DNA of 64,000 nt, from contig JAHIWI010000081.1 of NCBI GenBank assembly GCA_018816185.1, positions 1-64,000 of the forward strand. Direction: 5' to 3'. The notes under the pieces were generated by a model that worked only from the letters and a program-made list of their open reading frames with translations, ran no database searches and was not told where the DNA came from. Source of the stretch: Bacillota bacterium (GTDB lineage Bacteria > Bacillota > Bacilli > Bacillales_A > Planococcaceae). Position 1 is the stretch's first letter. Each line of letters begins with the position of its first letter. Made by a program: the position numbers and the translations under genes. Below, piece by piece: positions 26,062 to 35,390 of the stretch.

Positions 26062-26211
26062 TTATTTTGTTTCACGGTGAACAGTCATTTTCTTTTCACG
26101 TGAGCAATACTTTTTCATTTCAAGACGTTCCGGGTTGTTACGCTTGTTTTTCTTAGAAATGTAGTTGCGCTCGCCGCAATCTGTGCAAGCTAGTGTAATA
26201 TTAACGCGCAT
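26062..26211 (-). CDS. rpmG: Ribosomal protein L33
   Basis: A 49-residue protein, [17 protein letters not shown] at the start and [10 protein letters not shown] at the end, a component of the large ribosomal subunit. The first zinc pair CTDC is intact, but the second is reduced to a single Cys (KYCSREKK). This is the intermediate form known for RpmGA of B. subtilis, which has the same neighbours. The ATG follows the purine-rich GGGAGGGAT. Confidence 0.96.
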   Translation of the reverse strand: MRVNITLACTDCGERNYISKKNKRNNPERLEMKKYCSREKKMTVHRETK

Positions 26212-26382
26212 CTTTATCCCTCCCATTTAATCAGGATTCAAGTTATCATTTTTGAGCATGATTTATACGACTAACCTATTATAGCATAGCTACTGAAAAA
26301 ATCTAGTATGAAATTAAACATTTCATTCAAAACTTCGTGTTTATGCTAAAATAAAATAAAGAAGCTAATTGAGGTGAGAAGT

Positions 26383-26730
26383 ATGACACTAGAAATAATG
26401 ATTATGGCAATAGGCGTGATATTAATTGTTTTTTCTTTTTTTATGAAGAGTCCGGTGAAACGCTTAGAAAAAGAAATTGAAGATTTATCAATTGATTATT
26501 ATCAAGATATCAATCAACTGAAAAGACGACTAAAAGTTGTAGAAGAAGAACTGATGATTGATCCTAAAATTAGCTTGAAATCGAGTAAAGCACAAAAAAA
26601 GCCGATACATGAAATTTTGGTTAACCAAGTACTTGCACTTCATCAACAAGGATATAATGATGAGGAAATTAGTAAACGTTCAGCCCTTTCTATCGAACAA
26701 GTACATTCGGTAATCGGGGGTAAACGCTAA
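26383..26730 (+). CDS. YqzD-like membrane-anchored protein
   Basis: The 115 residues have an N-terminal membrane helix (1-22), a charged coiled-coil region (about 27-60) and a C-terminal helix-turn-helix-like segment (VLALHQQGYNDEEISKRSALS). The position before the YqzC-like gene corresponds to yqzD of B. subtilis. ATG at 26383 follows GAGGTGAG, and an upstream GTG lies inside that site. No function is known to me. Confidence 0.75.
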   Translation: MTLEIMIMAIGVILIVFSFFMKSPVKRLEKEIEDLSIDYYQDINQLKRRLKVVEEELMIDPKISLKSSKAQKKPIHEILVNQVLALHQQGYNDEEISKRSALSIEQVHSVIGGKR

Positions 26731-27203
26731 TGTCATCTATAATGAGAGGTCTTGGTATTGGATTATTTACTGCTGGCATTTTATTTACATTTATCTCGGT
26801 TCCGAATTCTTCTGACGGTAGTACTACTGCACCTAACGGATATGAGCTAGTTAAGTCAGAAGAATTAAAGTCTTTACAAGAAGAGCTATCTACTTCAAAA
26901 GAACAACTGGCTCAAATACAGCTTGATTTAGAAGCTATGTCTAAAGAAAATAATACAGACGAACAAGTTGAAGAAGTTGATGATCCTTCATCTGATCAAG
27001 TAAAAACAGTTCTTATTATACGTTCTGGAATGACATCAACTGATATTAGCTCGATATTGGAACAAACGAATATTATTAAAAACCGCAAAGATTTTGATCA
27101 ATATCTAGAAGACAAAAAGTTGTCAGAAGGTATTCAAATTGGCACATATGAACTCAATTCATATATGACAATTGCAGAAGTAGCGAACCTTATAACGAAA
27201 TGA
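26730..27203 (+). CDS. YqzC-like protein with MltG-type N-terminal domain
   Basis: The 157 residues have a membrane helix (7-25), a coiled coil (40-75) and a C-terminal domain, IIRSGMTSTDISSILEQTNI to LITK, that looks like the LysM-like part of endolytic transglycosylase MltG. The catalytic domain is missing. It overlaps the preceding stop (TAATG). It may bind peptidoglycan, but this is inference. Confidence 0.75.
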   Translation: MSSIMRGLGIGLFTAGILFTFISVPNSSDGSTTAPNGYELVKSEELKSLQEELSTSKEQLAQIQLDLEAMSKENNTDEQVEEVDDPSSDQVKTVLIIRSGMTSTDISSILEQTNIIKNRKDFDQYLEDKKLSEGIQIGTYELNSYMTIAEVANLITK

Positions 27204-27207
27204 CGAT

Positions 27208-27238
27208 AAAAGGCTTATCCAATTTGGATAAGCCTTTT
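27208..27238. terminator. Bidirectional terminator between yqzC-like gene and phoU
   Basis: Perfect stem AAAAGGCTTATCC with a five-base loop between convergent genes. Confidence 0.88.
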
Positions 27239-27240
27239 GC

Positions 27241-27900
27241 TTAATTGTTTAAGTCGTAATGGCGACCTTTTACTAAGTAGAATAATTGCTCTGCAATGTT
27301 CGTTGCGTGATCAGCTGAACGTTCTAAGTATCTACAAACAAATGATAATTGAGTGATTTGACTTAATTTATCAGGATGTTCTGCACCAACACTTAATAAT
27401 TGCTGGATCGTTTCCCCATATAAGCTATCTACCTGATCATCAAGAGCTGCGATTTCTCTCGCTTTCTCCACATTTTCCTCAGTGAATGCTAGCATCACTT
27501 GTTCAAGCATGACAATTGTTTTATCTCTCATTTGTTCGATATTGCGTATTGGGTAGACAAATTCTGACTTCCCTACTCGAATTGTCTCTTTTGCAATATT
27601 CACCGCATAGTCCCCTACACGTTCCATATCATGAGCTGCTTTAAGCATAACAATCAATCTACGTAGATCGGTTGCTACGGGTTGTTGCTTAGCTAGTAAC
27701 AAAATCACTCGATCATTAATTTCTTCTTCCATTCGATTAATATACATGTCATTTTGAATAATTGATAAGGCGATATCAACGTCTTGATTCAAAAGAGCTG
27801 TAATTGATTTATCCAATGTCGAGATGGAAAGCTTACTAAGTGCTATAAACTGTTCTTGAACACCACGAAGATCATTTTCAAATTTCTCTCTTACTACCAT
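27241..27900 (-). CDS. phoU: Phosphate transport regulator PhoU
   Basis: PhoU couples the Pst transporter to the phosphate-sensing kinase and limits phosphate uptake. The 219 residues form two three-helix bundles, each with a metal-binding type segment (AAHDMERVGDYAVNIAKE and VCRYLERSADHATNIAEQ). It is the last gene of pstSCAB-phoU. B. subtilis lacks phoU here and has a second pstB gene, so this operon differs. Confidence 0.94.
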   Translation of the reverse strand: MVVREKFENDLRGVQEQFIALSKLSISTLDKSITALLNQDVDIALSIIQNDMYINRMEEEINDRVILLLAKQQPVATDLRRLIVMLKAAHDMERVGDYAVNIAKETIRVGKSEFVYPIRNIEQMRDKTIVMLEQVMLAFTEENVEKAREIAALDDQVDSLYGETIQQLLSVGAEHPDKLSQITQLSFVCRYLERSADHATNIAEQLFYLVKGRHYDLNN

Positions 27901-27919
27901 TATTCATTCTCCTCCTTAA

Positions 27920-28744
27920 TCAACCAAATCGTCCCGAAATATAATCTTCTGTACGTTTGTCAGAAGGCGTAGAAAAAATGGTATCCGTTTGGTCAAATTC
28001 AATTACTTCACCGTTTAAGAAAAATGCAGTTTTATCTGAAATTCGAGCTGCTTGTTGCATGTTATGCGTCACGATAATGATTGAGTAGTTTTCTTTTAAT
28101 TCTTGCACTAATTCCTCTACTTTTAAAGTTGAGATTGGATCTAAAGCAGATGTAGGCTCATCCATCAAAATGACATCTGGTTCGATTGCCAAAGCACGCG
28201 CAATACAAATCCGTTGTTGTTGCCCACCTGAAAGACCATATGCATTTTCGTGTAAACGGTCTTTTACTTCATCCCAAATAGCTGCACCTCTTAAGCTTTT
28301 TTCTACTATTTCATCTAACGTTTTCTTATTCTTGATACCATGAATTCTTGGTCCATAAGCAATGTTATCGAAAATAGACTTTGGAAAAGGATTCGGCTTT
28401 TGAAAAACCATGCCTACTCTTGTACGAAGCTCTTCTACATTATAATCACTATCAAAAATATTGCGATCTCGATAAATGATTTGCCCAGACGTTTTCACAG
28501 ATGGGACTAATTCCACCATACGATTTAACGTTTTAATATATGTCGACTTTCCACACCCTGATGGTCCGATAATTGCTGTCACTTCGTTTTCTTTAATAGC
28601 AAGATCGATATTTTTTAATGCGTGATGATTCCCATACCATAAATTTAATTGTTTTGTATCATACACGATATTATTCATATTTACATTTTGATTTGAATCA
28701 GTTGTTTCTTTAAGTTGTGGTTTATTTAAGTTTACTTGAACCAT
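27920..28744 (-). CDS. pstB: Phosphate ABC transporter ATP-binding protein
   Basis: The ATPase of the high-affinity phosphate importer. The 274 residues show Walker [11 protein letters not shown], signature LSGGQQQR, Walker [13 protein letters not shown] and the switch His in IIVTHNM. The first 25 residues are a polar extension before the ABC domain. Confidence 0.96.
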   Translation of the reverse strand: MVQVNLNKPQLKETTDSNQNVNMNNIVYDTKQLNLWYGNHHALKNIDLAIKENEVTAIIGPSGCGKSTYIKTLNRMVELVPSVKTSGQIIYRDRNIFDSDYNVEELRTRVGMVFQKPNPFPKSIFDNIAYGPRIHGIKNKKTLDEIVEKSLRGAAIWDEVKDRLHENAYGLSGGQQQRICIARALAIEPDVILMDEPTSALDPISTLKVEELVQELKENYSIIIVTHNMQQAARISDKTAFFLNGEVIEFDQTDTIFSTPSDKRTEDYISGRFG

Positions 28745-28771
28745 GTTGAAACCCTCCCATGCCGCTATGGC

Positions 28772-29650
28772 TTAATACCTTTTTTGGAATTTATTACGAA
28801 TCACTACTGCAATTGAATTCATGATTAATAAAAACATCATTAATACGATAATTCCAGCAGCAGCTACACTTTGAAATGCTTCCTGTGGTCTTTTCGCCCA
28901 GTCAAATATTTGCATTGGCAATGCAGTAAATTGACTTAGTAAGTTGTCAGGTAGGAATTGAATTATAACAGGAATCCCGATTACAACTAGTGGAGCAGTT
29001 TCTCCTATTGCTCGTGATAATGCTAATATTCCACCAGTTAAAATACCTGGAATAGCTGATGGTAATACGACTTTAGAAATCGTTTGCCATTTTGTTGCAC
29101 CCATACCATATGAAGCTTCTCGTAATTCTTTAGGAACTGCCCGAATAGCTTCTTGTGATGCTACGATAATAACTGGCAAAATTAACAAACTCATTGTAAA
29201 TCCTGCAGCTAAAATACTATTACCTAACGCTAACGCTCGTACAAAAATCGTTAAACCTAAGAGCCCGAATACTACTGAAGGAACACCTGCAAGGTTTGCT
29301 ATATTCATTCGAATAAAATCATTTAGTTTATTCTTCTTTGCATATTCTTCTAAATAAATGGCTGAGCCAACTCCTAATATTAAAGAAACAGGAGCGATTA
29401 CCGCCATCATCCAAAGGGAACCGACTAATGCAGCAACTATCCCTGCATTTTCAGGTATACGAGAACCAAAGTTAGTAAAGAAATCTATGGATATAAAGCC
29501 AATTCCTTGGCTGACAATTCGATAAAATAGTATCGCTAATGATAAAAGCGCGAATAATGTGGCCATGAAAAAGATGGCTTTAAAAGTTTTATTCAATATC
29601 ATTCGGCTTCCCATACGCTTAACGACATTTTTATGATCAATATGACGCAT
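28772..29650 (-). CDS. pstA: Phosphate ABC transporter permease PstA
   Basis: One of the two membrane subunits of the phosphate importer, 292 residues with six helices and the coupling loop EASYGMGATKWQTISKVVLP. ATG at 29650 is preferred over an upstream start because GGGAGGAA stands eight bases before it. It starts directly after the pstC stop. Confidence 0.95.
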   Translation of the reverse strand: MRHIDHKNVVKRMGSRMILNKTFKAIFFMATLFALLSLAILFYRIVSQGIGFISIDFFTNFGSRIPENAGIVAALVGSLWMMAVIAPVSLILGVGSAIYLEEYAKKNKLNDFIRMNIANLAGVPSVVFGLLGLTIFVRALALGNSILAAGFTMSLLILPVIIVASQEAIRAVPKELREASYGMGATKWQTISKVVLPSAIPGILTGGILALSRAIGETAPLVVIGIPVIIQFLPDNLLSQFTALPMQIFDWAKRPQEAFQSVAAAGIIVLMMFLLIMNSIAVVIRNKFQKRY

Positions 29651-29651
29651 T

Positions 29652-30599
29652 TTAATATTCCTCCCTAAACCGTTTTGAGATAGCATGAGCTAACCAGTTC
29701 ATGAGAAGTGTAAATAAGAATAATGTGAATCCGACTGCGTAAATGGAATAATAGATTGTTGTGCCAAATCCTGCATCACCAGTTGAAACTTGAACAATAT
29801 AAGCTGTCATGGTTTGAATAGAATCTGTCATATCTAAATCGAAACGAGGTGTTGATCCACCTGCTAACGAAACAATCATTGTTTCACCTATTGCTCTTGA
29901 CACAGCTAAAACAATTGACGCCATAATTCCTGAAAGTGCAGCTGGTAATACTACTTTAACAGCAACTTCAAGTTTAGTAGCCCCTAAAGCTAATGCGCCA
30001 TCACGAATTGAATTCGGAACAGATGTCATTGCGTCCTCAGATAATGAAGCAATCATTGGTAATATCATAATACCAACTACAATACCAGGGCTTAATGCAT
30101 TGAATATCTTTAAGTCCGGTATGAATTGCTGTAATAATGGTGTCACAAAAGTTAAAGCAAAGAAGCCGTAAACAATTGTAGGAACACCAGCAAGAACTTC
30201 TAGAATAGGCTTAATGATTCTTCGTGTGTTATCACTAGCATATTCACTCAAATAAACAGCCGAAGCAAGTCCAAATGGTACCGCAACCACTACCGCAATA
30301 GCTGTTACTTTCAAAGTACCTGCAATTAAAGGAAGAATTCCAAATAACGGTTCCTTATTTGAAAACGGAAGCCATTCTTTCCCAAAAATGAAATCTAAGA
30401 ATGGTACGCGTTGAAAGAACTCAATAGTTTCAAAAATCAGTGTAAACACGATCCCAAATGTCGTTAACACCGAAATAGATGCAATAAGAAATAATATAAT
30501 AGGAATTGACTTTTCAATTCGTTTTTTTGCTTTTTTGCCTCTTTGCTCTTCAATCATTTGTTGAATCGATAATTTTTCAGTTTGTTCTGATGTAGCCAT
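29652..30599 (-). CDS. pstC: Phosphate ABC transporter permease PstC
   Basis: The second membrane subunit of the phosphate importer, 315 residues with six helices after a polar N-terminus. The coupling loop is DGALALGATKLEVAVKVVLP and the conserved ETMIVSLAGG is present. The ATG is preceded by AAAGGGGGA. Confidence 0.95.
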   Translation of the reverse strand: MATSEQTEKLSIQQMIEEQRGKKAKKRIEKSIPIILFLIASISVLTTFGIVFTLIFETIEFFQRVPFLDFIFGKEWLPFSNKEPLFGILPLIAGTLKVTAIAVVVAVPFGLASAVYLSEYASDNTRRIIKPILEVLAGVPTIVYGFFALTFVTPLLQQFIPDLKIFNALSPGIVVGIMILPMIASLSEDAMTSVPNSIRDGALALGATKLEVAVKVVLPAALSGIMASIVLAVSRAIGETMIVSLAGGSTPRFDLDMTDSIQTMTAYIVQVSTGDAGFGTTIYYSIYAVGFTLFLFTLLMNWLAHAISKRFREEY

Positions 30600-30673
30600 T
30601 TGAAATCCCCCTTTACCTAAAAAGAGAAGAGAGTAGCACCGCTGCTACTCGCCTCTTACACGCATATAACGTC

Positions 30674-31603
30674 TTATTTTAATCCTTCAAGTGCTTCTAA
30701 ATCTTCTTTATAAGTCTCTTCTGGTGATCTTACGTATCCAACAGCTTCAGCCATATCGCCAGCGTTTTCAAGTGTGAATTTCATGAAGTCATAAACTGCT
30801 TCGTTTTCTTTTACAGAATCATTTTTCACATAAACGAACAATGGACGTGATAATGGTGAATATTCACCTGATTCAATTGTTTCGTTCGTTGGTTCTACTC
30901 CATCGATTGTTACAACGTTCATCGAATCTTTGTTTGCTAGGTAATAAGCATATCCAAAGAATCCAATGGCGTTTTTATCTCCTTGTACACCTTGCACTAA
31001 AACATTATCATCTTCAGAAAGCGTTGCTGCTTTAACAATATCTTCATCTTCAAGGATAATTTCATTGAAATAATCAAATGTTCCTGAATCTGTACCTGGT
31101 GAGTAAAAAACAACTTCTTCATCTGGCCATTCCGGATTAATATCTGACCATTTCTTTGTTGTTCCATCTTCAACCCATAATTTTTTTAAATCTTCTACTG
31201 TTAAATCTTTAGCCCAATCATTTTCTGTGTTTACAACGATTGATAATCCATCATAAGCTACTTCTAGCTCTGTATATTCAATTCCTGCTTCTTTTAATTT
31301 TGCAGCTTCTTCTTCTTTAATTGGACGTGATGCATTTGAAAAATCAGTTTCACCAGCGATGAATTTTTCAAAACCTCCACCAGTTCCTGATACACCTGCA
31401 GTTACTTGTACATCTGGTTGAACTCCTGCATATTCTTCAACTAAAGCTTCTGTAATTGGCGCTACTGTTGATGAACCGTCACCAGTTACCGAGCCAGATA
31501 AATTTTCTTCCCCATTATCTTTGCTGTCACCATTTCCACAAGCACCTAATAGTAGTGCTGATCCGATCATTGTTGACATCATAACGAATTTAAATTTTTT
31601 CAT
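30674..31603 (-). CDS. pstS: Phosphate-binding lipoprotein PstS
   Basis: The extracellular phosphate receptor. The 309 residues start with a lipoprotein signal peptide ending in LLLGAC, so the mature protein is anchored by Cys21. The phosphate-binding segments GDGSSTVAPI, SGTGGGFEKF and GTDSGTFDYF are present. ATG at 31603 follows AGGGGGAA. First gene of the operon, directly behind a PhoP box. Confidence 0.96.
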   Translation of the reverse strand: MKKFKFVMMSTMIGSALLLGACGNGDSKDNGEENLSGSVTGDGSSTVAPITEALVEEYAGVQPDVQVTAGVSGTGGGFEKFIAGETDFSNASRPIKEEEAAKLKEAGIEYTELEVAYDGLSIVVNTENDWAKDLTVEDLKKLWVEDGTTKKWSDINPEWPDEEVVFYSPGTDSGTFDYFNEIILEDEDIVKAATLSEDDNVLVQGVQGDKNAIGFFGYAYYLANKDSMNVVTIDGVEPTNETIESGEYSPLSRPLFVYVKNDSVKENEAVYDFMKFTLENAGDMAEAVGYVRSPEETYKEDLEALEGLK

Positions 31604-31664
31604 CTGACGAGTTCCCCCTAAGAATGGTTGTTTTTGCCTTACAAACACTACTATAAAGGTCCTA

Positions 31665-31703
31665 TGTTGAGGACATATAAAGCTAATGTAAAGAGATTGT
31701 AAA
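31665..31703 (-). promoter_or_regulatory. PhoP box of pstS
   Basis: On the minus strand four hexamers lie at exact 11-bp steps: TTTACA, TTTACA, TTTATA, TCAACA. PhoP of B. subtilis binds TT(A/C/T)ACA repeats with this spacing. A TATAGT at 31651-31656 lies at the right distance for the -10 of a PhoP-activated promoter. This predicts induction by phosphate starvation. Confidence 0.85.
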
Positions 31704-31709
31704 TAGAAA

Positions 31710-31738
31710 AAGCCATGATATTAAAATTATCATGGCTT
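31710..31738 (-). terminator. Terminator of pbpA
   Basis: Stem AAGCCATGATA with its complement and a short loop, followed by TTTTT on the minus strand, between pbpA and the pstS promoter. Confidence 0.85.
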
Positions 31739-31750
31739 AAAATTAAAATT

Positions 31751-33964
31751 CTATTCAATTGTTTCTTCCGTTTCTTCTTCTATCTCTTCTTTAACAAATA
31801 CTGGTTTGATTGTTTGAATGGTTTTTGAAGCTTCTTCGTTCGTCTCACCATTTTTTTGCTTTATTTCAAAATAGGCATCTACTACTTCTCGAGCTAGAAT
31901 CGTACCTGTACTTTCATATACACCGTTGAAATAAGGAGCATAAGGAATCATGACCGCATAGGCAATTTCAGGATTATCAAATGGGGCAAATCCAATATGT
32001 GTTGAATTGATCGCAGCTGTAATCTTTCTTGTCTCAGTATTGTAATGTATAGCTTGTGCAGTTCCGGTTTTCCCTGCTGCTTGAAATGGCAAATCACCAA
32101 AGTAAGATCTTGCTGATCCATTGTCACCAAAATACACTCGTGCCATCCCTTTTTTAATGTGTTCAATTTGAGTTTGTGTATTCTGAATTCGATTCAATAC
32201 TGTCGGACCAATTTCTGTTACGAGCGGTCCCATCGTTACTCCATCTAGTGAAGGTTCTCTAATTTCTTTTACAACATGTGGTTTTACTCGATTGCCTCCA
32301 TTAGCAATGGTTGAAACGTATTGTGCCATTTGAAGTGGTGTATACGTATCGTACTGACCAATGGTTAAATCCATTAGATTACCAGGTAGTCTGCCTGTTC
32401 CTGTTACTCCGGATACTTCACCAGGGAGATCAATTCCCGTGCGAACACCAAGGCCAAATTGAGCATATGAATTTCGTAAAATACTAAATGCCGCGAAATC
32501 ATTATAATTTACTCTCATACTCTGTTCATATTGATAAACGGCATTCGCTAGTCTGAAGCCCACTTTAAACATGTAAACGTTGGAGGATTGTTCAATCGCT
32601 TGCAAATCACTCATCGCAATTCTTGACGACCGATTAAAAATGGAACTTTTGATTTTACCTTGTGCACCAATTTTTATTGGTTCATCGATTAAGGTTTCAC
32701 CCATATCTATAACACCTTGTTCATATCCGGTTAACAATGTGGCAGGTTTAATGGTAGAACCAATCTCATATGCTGATGTGAATGTTCCATAAGCATAATC
32801 TAAAATTTCTTGTTTACCGGTTTCTTTATTCGTGCTTAATTGTTTTCCTACCATCGATAAAACTTCACCAGAGTAAGGATCCATCATCACAACAAATGCA
32901 CGATCCAATAAATTAGAACCTTGTTTTTGCTTCATTTCTATTAATTTCGTCTCTACTAAATCTTCAATTTTAGCTTGGATTTCACTATCAATCGTTAGAA
33001 CCAGATCCTTTCCAGGTTCCCCTTTGAAAACAGTCTCAGTGGACGTTACACTTCCCTTTCCATCTGTAATGTTTTTAACGACTGATTTTTGGCCTTGGAG
33101 GATTTCTTCATATTGTTCCTCAATATAACTTTTCCCGACCCGATCATTTCTTGTATAATCCCTCGCAATAAAATAATCTATACTTGAACGAGGTATCCCT
33201 TCTTTTGGTGAAGTTGTTCGACCTAAAATTGCGAGATTTGATTTAGGAACACGGACCCAATCCGTTGTTGTATTGACACCTTTTAAATCTCCCAATCTCT
33301 CTGAAACTCTCGCAAATTCTTCTGGACTTACCGTATCACTTTTAATAATTTGTGGAGACAAGGCATACCCTGAAGACATTTCACGAAAAATAGCTAATAC
33401 TTCAAGCTCTTCATCAGAAAATGAATTTAATTCTTCTGGTGTTATTCGATCGCGAACAAGTTTATCAATTTGTTGTTGCTTTTGTGAAGTTGTTAAATCT
33501 ACATTTTTATTAATAGCGTCTTGTTCTTTTTTAGATACTTTTTTATACGCATCTTCTGTGTTATTCATAATCCAAAAATCTTGCTGATCCCTTAAGGTAA
33601 TATCATCTATCGATTTATCGATTAACGTGGCTAATTTTTCGGCTATTTCCATCATTTCTGATGATTTTGTTGTTTGCATTTTCGTATATGTAATGGCATT
33701 TTTAGGTTCATTATCGACTAAAATCCGACCAACACTATCATAAATTCTTCCTCTAGGAACACTTGAATTAACTGGTACTTCTTCCGTCCGTTCTAATGCA
33801 CGTTTATATTCTTCGCCTTCTACTATCTGTAAATAACCCAATCTCAAAATGAGTATTGTAAAAAGTAAAAAGATAGAAAAAAAGAGGATATTCATTCGAA
33901 ATGCGACATTTGCGCGAAGTTTGGCTTTGACACTTGCGGAGCGTTTTTTATTAGGTTTACGCAA
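31751..33964 (-). CDS. pbpA: Class B penicillin-binding protein (PBP2A type)
   Basis: A peptidoglycan transpeptidase of the elongation machinery. The 737 residues have a short cytoplasmic tail, one membrane helix (about 24-46), the dimerisation/pedestal region and the transpeptidase domain with Ser403-x-x-Lys406 (STIK), Ser460-x-Asn462 and Lys632-Thr-Gly. A Glu-rich C-terminal tail is present. B. subtilis PbpA, with the same neighbours pstS and sodA, has 716 residues. Confidence 0.95.
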   Translation of the reverse strand: MRKPNKKRSASVKAKLRANVAFRMNILFFSIFLLFTILILRLGYLQIVEGEEYKRALERTEEVPVNSSVPRGRIYDSVGRILVDNEPKNAITYTKMQTTKSSEMMEIAEKLATLIDKSIDDITLRDQQDFWIMNNTEDAYKKVSKKEQDAINKNVDLTTSQKQQQIDKLVRDRITPEELNSFSDEELEVLAIFREMSSGYALSPQIIKSDTVSPEEFARVSERLGDLKGVNTTTDWVRVPKSNLAILGRTTSPKEGIPRSSIDYFIARDYTRNDRVGKSYIEEQYEEILQGQKSVVKNITDGKGSVTSTETVFKGEPGKDLVLTIDSEIQAKIEDLVETKLIEMKQKQGSNLLDRAFVVMMDPYSGEVLSMVGKQLSTNKETGKQEILDYAYGTFTSAYEIGSTIKPATLLTGYEQGVIDMGETLIDEPIKIGAQGKIKSSIFNRSSRIAMSDLQAIEQSSNVYMFKVGFRLANAVYQYEQSMRVNYNDFAAFSILRNSYAQFGLGVRTGIDLPGEVSGVTGTGRLPGNLMDLTIGQYDTYTPLQMAQYVSTIANGGNRVKPHVVKEIREPSLDGVTMGPLVTEIGPTVLNRIQNTQTQIEHIKKGMARVYFGDNGSARSYFGDLPFQAAGKTGTAQAIHYNTETRKITAAINSTHIGFAPFDNPEIAYAVMIPYAPYFNGVYESTGTILAREVVDAYFEIKQKNGETNEEASKTIQTIKPVFVKEEIEEETEETIE

Positions 33965-34023
33965 TTTTCATCCTCCTATTAACTAAAATCCTGTCTAACA
34001 GTATACCATTAATTGCAATAAAA

Positions 34024-34059
34024 AAGCACACCCCTAAATGACGATTTAAGGGTGTGCTT
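34024..34059 (-). terminator. Terminator of sodA
   Basis: Stem AAGCACACCC with its complement, followed by a T run on the minus strand, 20 bases after sodA. Confidence 0.85.
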
Positions 34060-34078
34060 AGTTTCATGTTTAGTAAAA

Positions 34079-34687
34079 TTATTTAGCAGATTCGTAACGT
34101 TTTGAAACTTCGTTCCAGTTAACAACGTTCCAAAAAGCGCCAATGTAATCTGGGCGACGGTTTTGGTAGTTTAAGTAGTATGCGTGCTCCCATACGTCTA
34201 AACCAAGTAAAGGTGTTTTGCCTTCCATGATTGGTGAATCTTGATTTGGCGTAGATGAAACTTCAATTTCACCATTGCTCACTGATAGCCAAGCCCAACC
34301 AGAACCAAAACGAGTTGTAGCTGCTTTTGTAAATTCTTCTTTGAAAGCGTCGAAGCTACCAAATTTCGCATCGATTGCTTCAGCTAGTGCACCAGTTGGC
34401 GAACCGCCACCATCAGCAGATAATAATTCCCAAAATAATGAGTGGTTAGCATGACCTCCACCATTGTTACGTACTGCTGTACGAGCAGCTTCAGGTACTG
34501 CGTCTAAATTAGCAATTAACTCTTCAACTGATTTACTTAATAAGTCATCATGTCCTGCAAGTGCATTGTTTAAGTTTGTAACATATGCATTGTGATGTTT
34601 TGTGTGGTGAATGTTCATCGTTTCTTTATCAATATGAGGTTCAAGTGCGTCATACGCGTAAGGTAATTGTGGTAATTCATAAGCCAT
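34079..34687 (-). CDS. sodA: Superoxide dismutase (Mn/Fe family)
   Basis: Converts superoxide to hydrogen peroxide and oxygen in the cytoplasm. The 202 residues include the metal ligands His27 (MNIHHTKHH), the histidine in NHSLFW, and Asp and His in [18 protein letters not shown]. The gene neighbourhood matches B. subtilis sodA, which uses manganese. The ATG follows AGGAGG. Confidence 0.96.
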   Translation of the reverse strand: MAYELPQLPYAYDALEPHIDKETMNIHHTKHHNAYVTNLNNALAGHDDLLSKSVEELIANLDAVPEAARTAVRNNGGGHANHSLFWELLSADGGGSPTGALAEAIDAKFGSFDAFKEEFTKAATTRFGSGWAWLSVSNGEIEVSSTPNQDSPIMEGKTPLLGLDVWEHAYYLNYQNRRPDYIGAFWNVVNWNEVSKRYESAK

Positions 34688-34808
34688 TTGTCATTTCCTC
34701 CTAAGCGATTATAAGAATTGTTTTTACAATGTCTAGCGTATCAAACTTATGTCATACGTTCAAATATTAAAGACTCAATTATGCAAATTCAGTCTTTTGT
34801 CTGAACCG

Positions 34809-35288
34809 TTATACAACCCAAAGGAAAATAACAATCATGACAATCTGAACAATCCCTTTTGTAAGAACAGATGTTAAAAATCCCACAACTGATCCCACCC
34901 CTGTTTTAAGTGCCTGTTTAATAGAAGTTCTAGTAATCAATAATTCTGCGATTATAGCTCCAACAAAAGGTCCGATTAGGATCCCAAAGAATGGAATGAT
35001 AAAGGGCCCAACCAGTAAACCAATGGTACTCCCCCAGATTCCGGCTTTACTTCCTCCATACTTTTTAACACCAAACGCGTTCGCCATCATATCTGCACCA
35101 AAAAGTAAAATCACAAATAAAATTTCGATTAACCAAAACCACCAAGGTAAATCCGAGAATGTAAAGAATAGTCCATACAATAAAAATCCACCCAGAATGA
35201 AAATGACTGCTGGTATAATCGGATAAACTAAACCGATGAATGCAATAATGAAACATATAATAATAAGTGCCCAACCAAGATATTCCAT
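34809..35288 (-). CDS. yqgC: DUF456 membrane protein YqgC
   Basis: A 159-residue protein with about four to five hydrophobic helices, glycine-rich and with the family sequence KYGGSKAGIWGSTIGLLVG. ATG at 35288 is preferred because GGGGGAAG precedes it. No function is known. Confidence 0.87.
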   Translation of the reverse strand: MEYLGWALIIICFIIAFIGLVYPIIPAVIFILGGFLLYGLFFTFSDLPWWFWLIEILFVILLFGADMMANAFGVKKYGGSKAGIWGSTIGLLVGPFIIPFFGILIGPFVGAIIAELLITRTSIKQALKTGVGSVVGFLTSVLTKGIVQIVMIVIFLWVV

Positions 35289-35329
35289 CTTCTTCCCCCA
35301 TAAAACAATTTTTAATTGCAAATAAAAAA

Positions 35330-35380
35330 CTCCTCTATATCGTGCCTTACATCATCTGAGATGTAAAGACACTAGAGGAG
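35330..35380 (-). terminator. Terminator of the Na/Pi cotransporter gene
   Basis: A long imperfect stem (CTCCTCTAGTG... with the inner perfect CTTTACATC/GATGTAAAG) ends in TTTTTT on the minus strand. Confidence 0.8.
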
Positions 35381-35390
35381 AAATTTTGGT

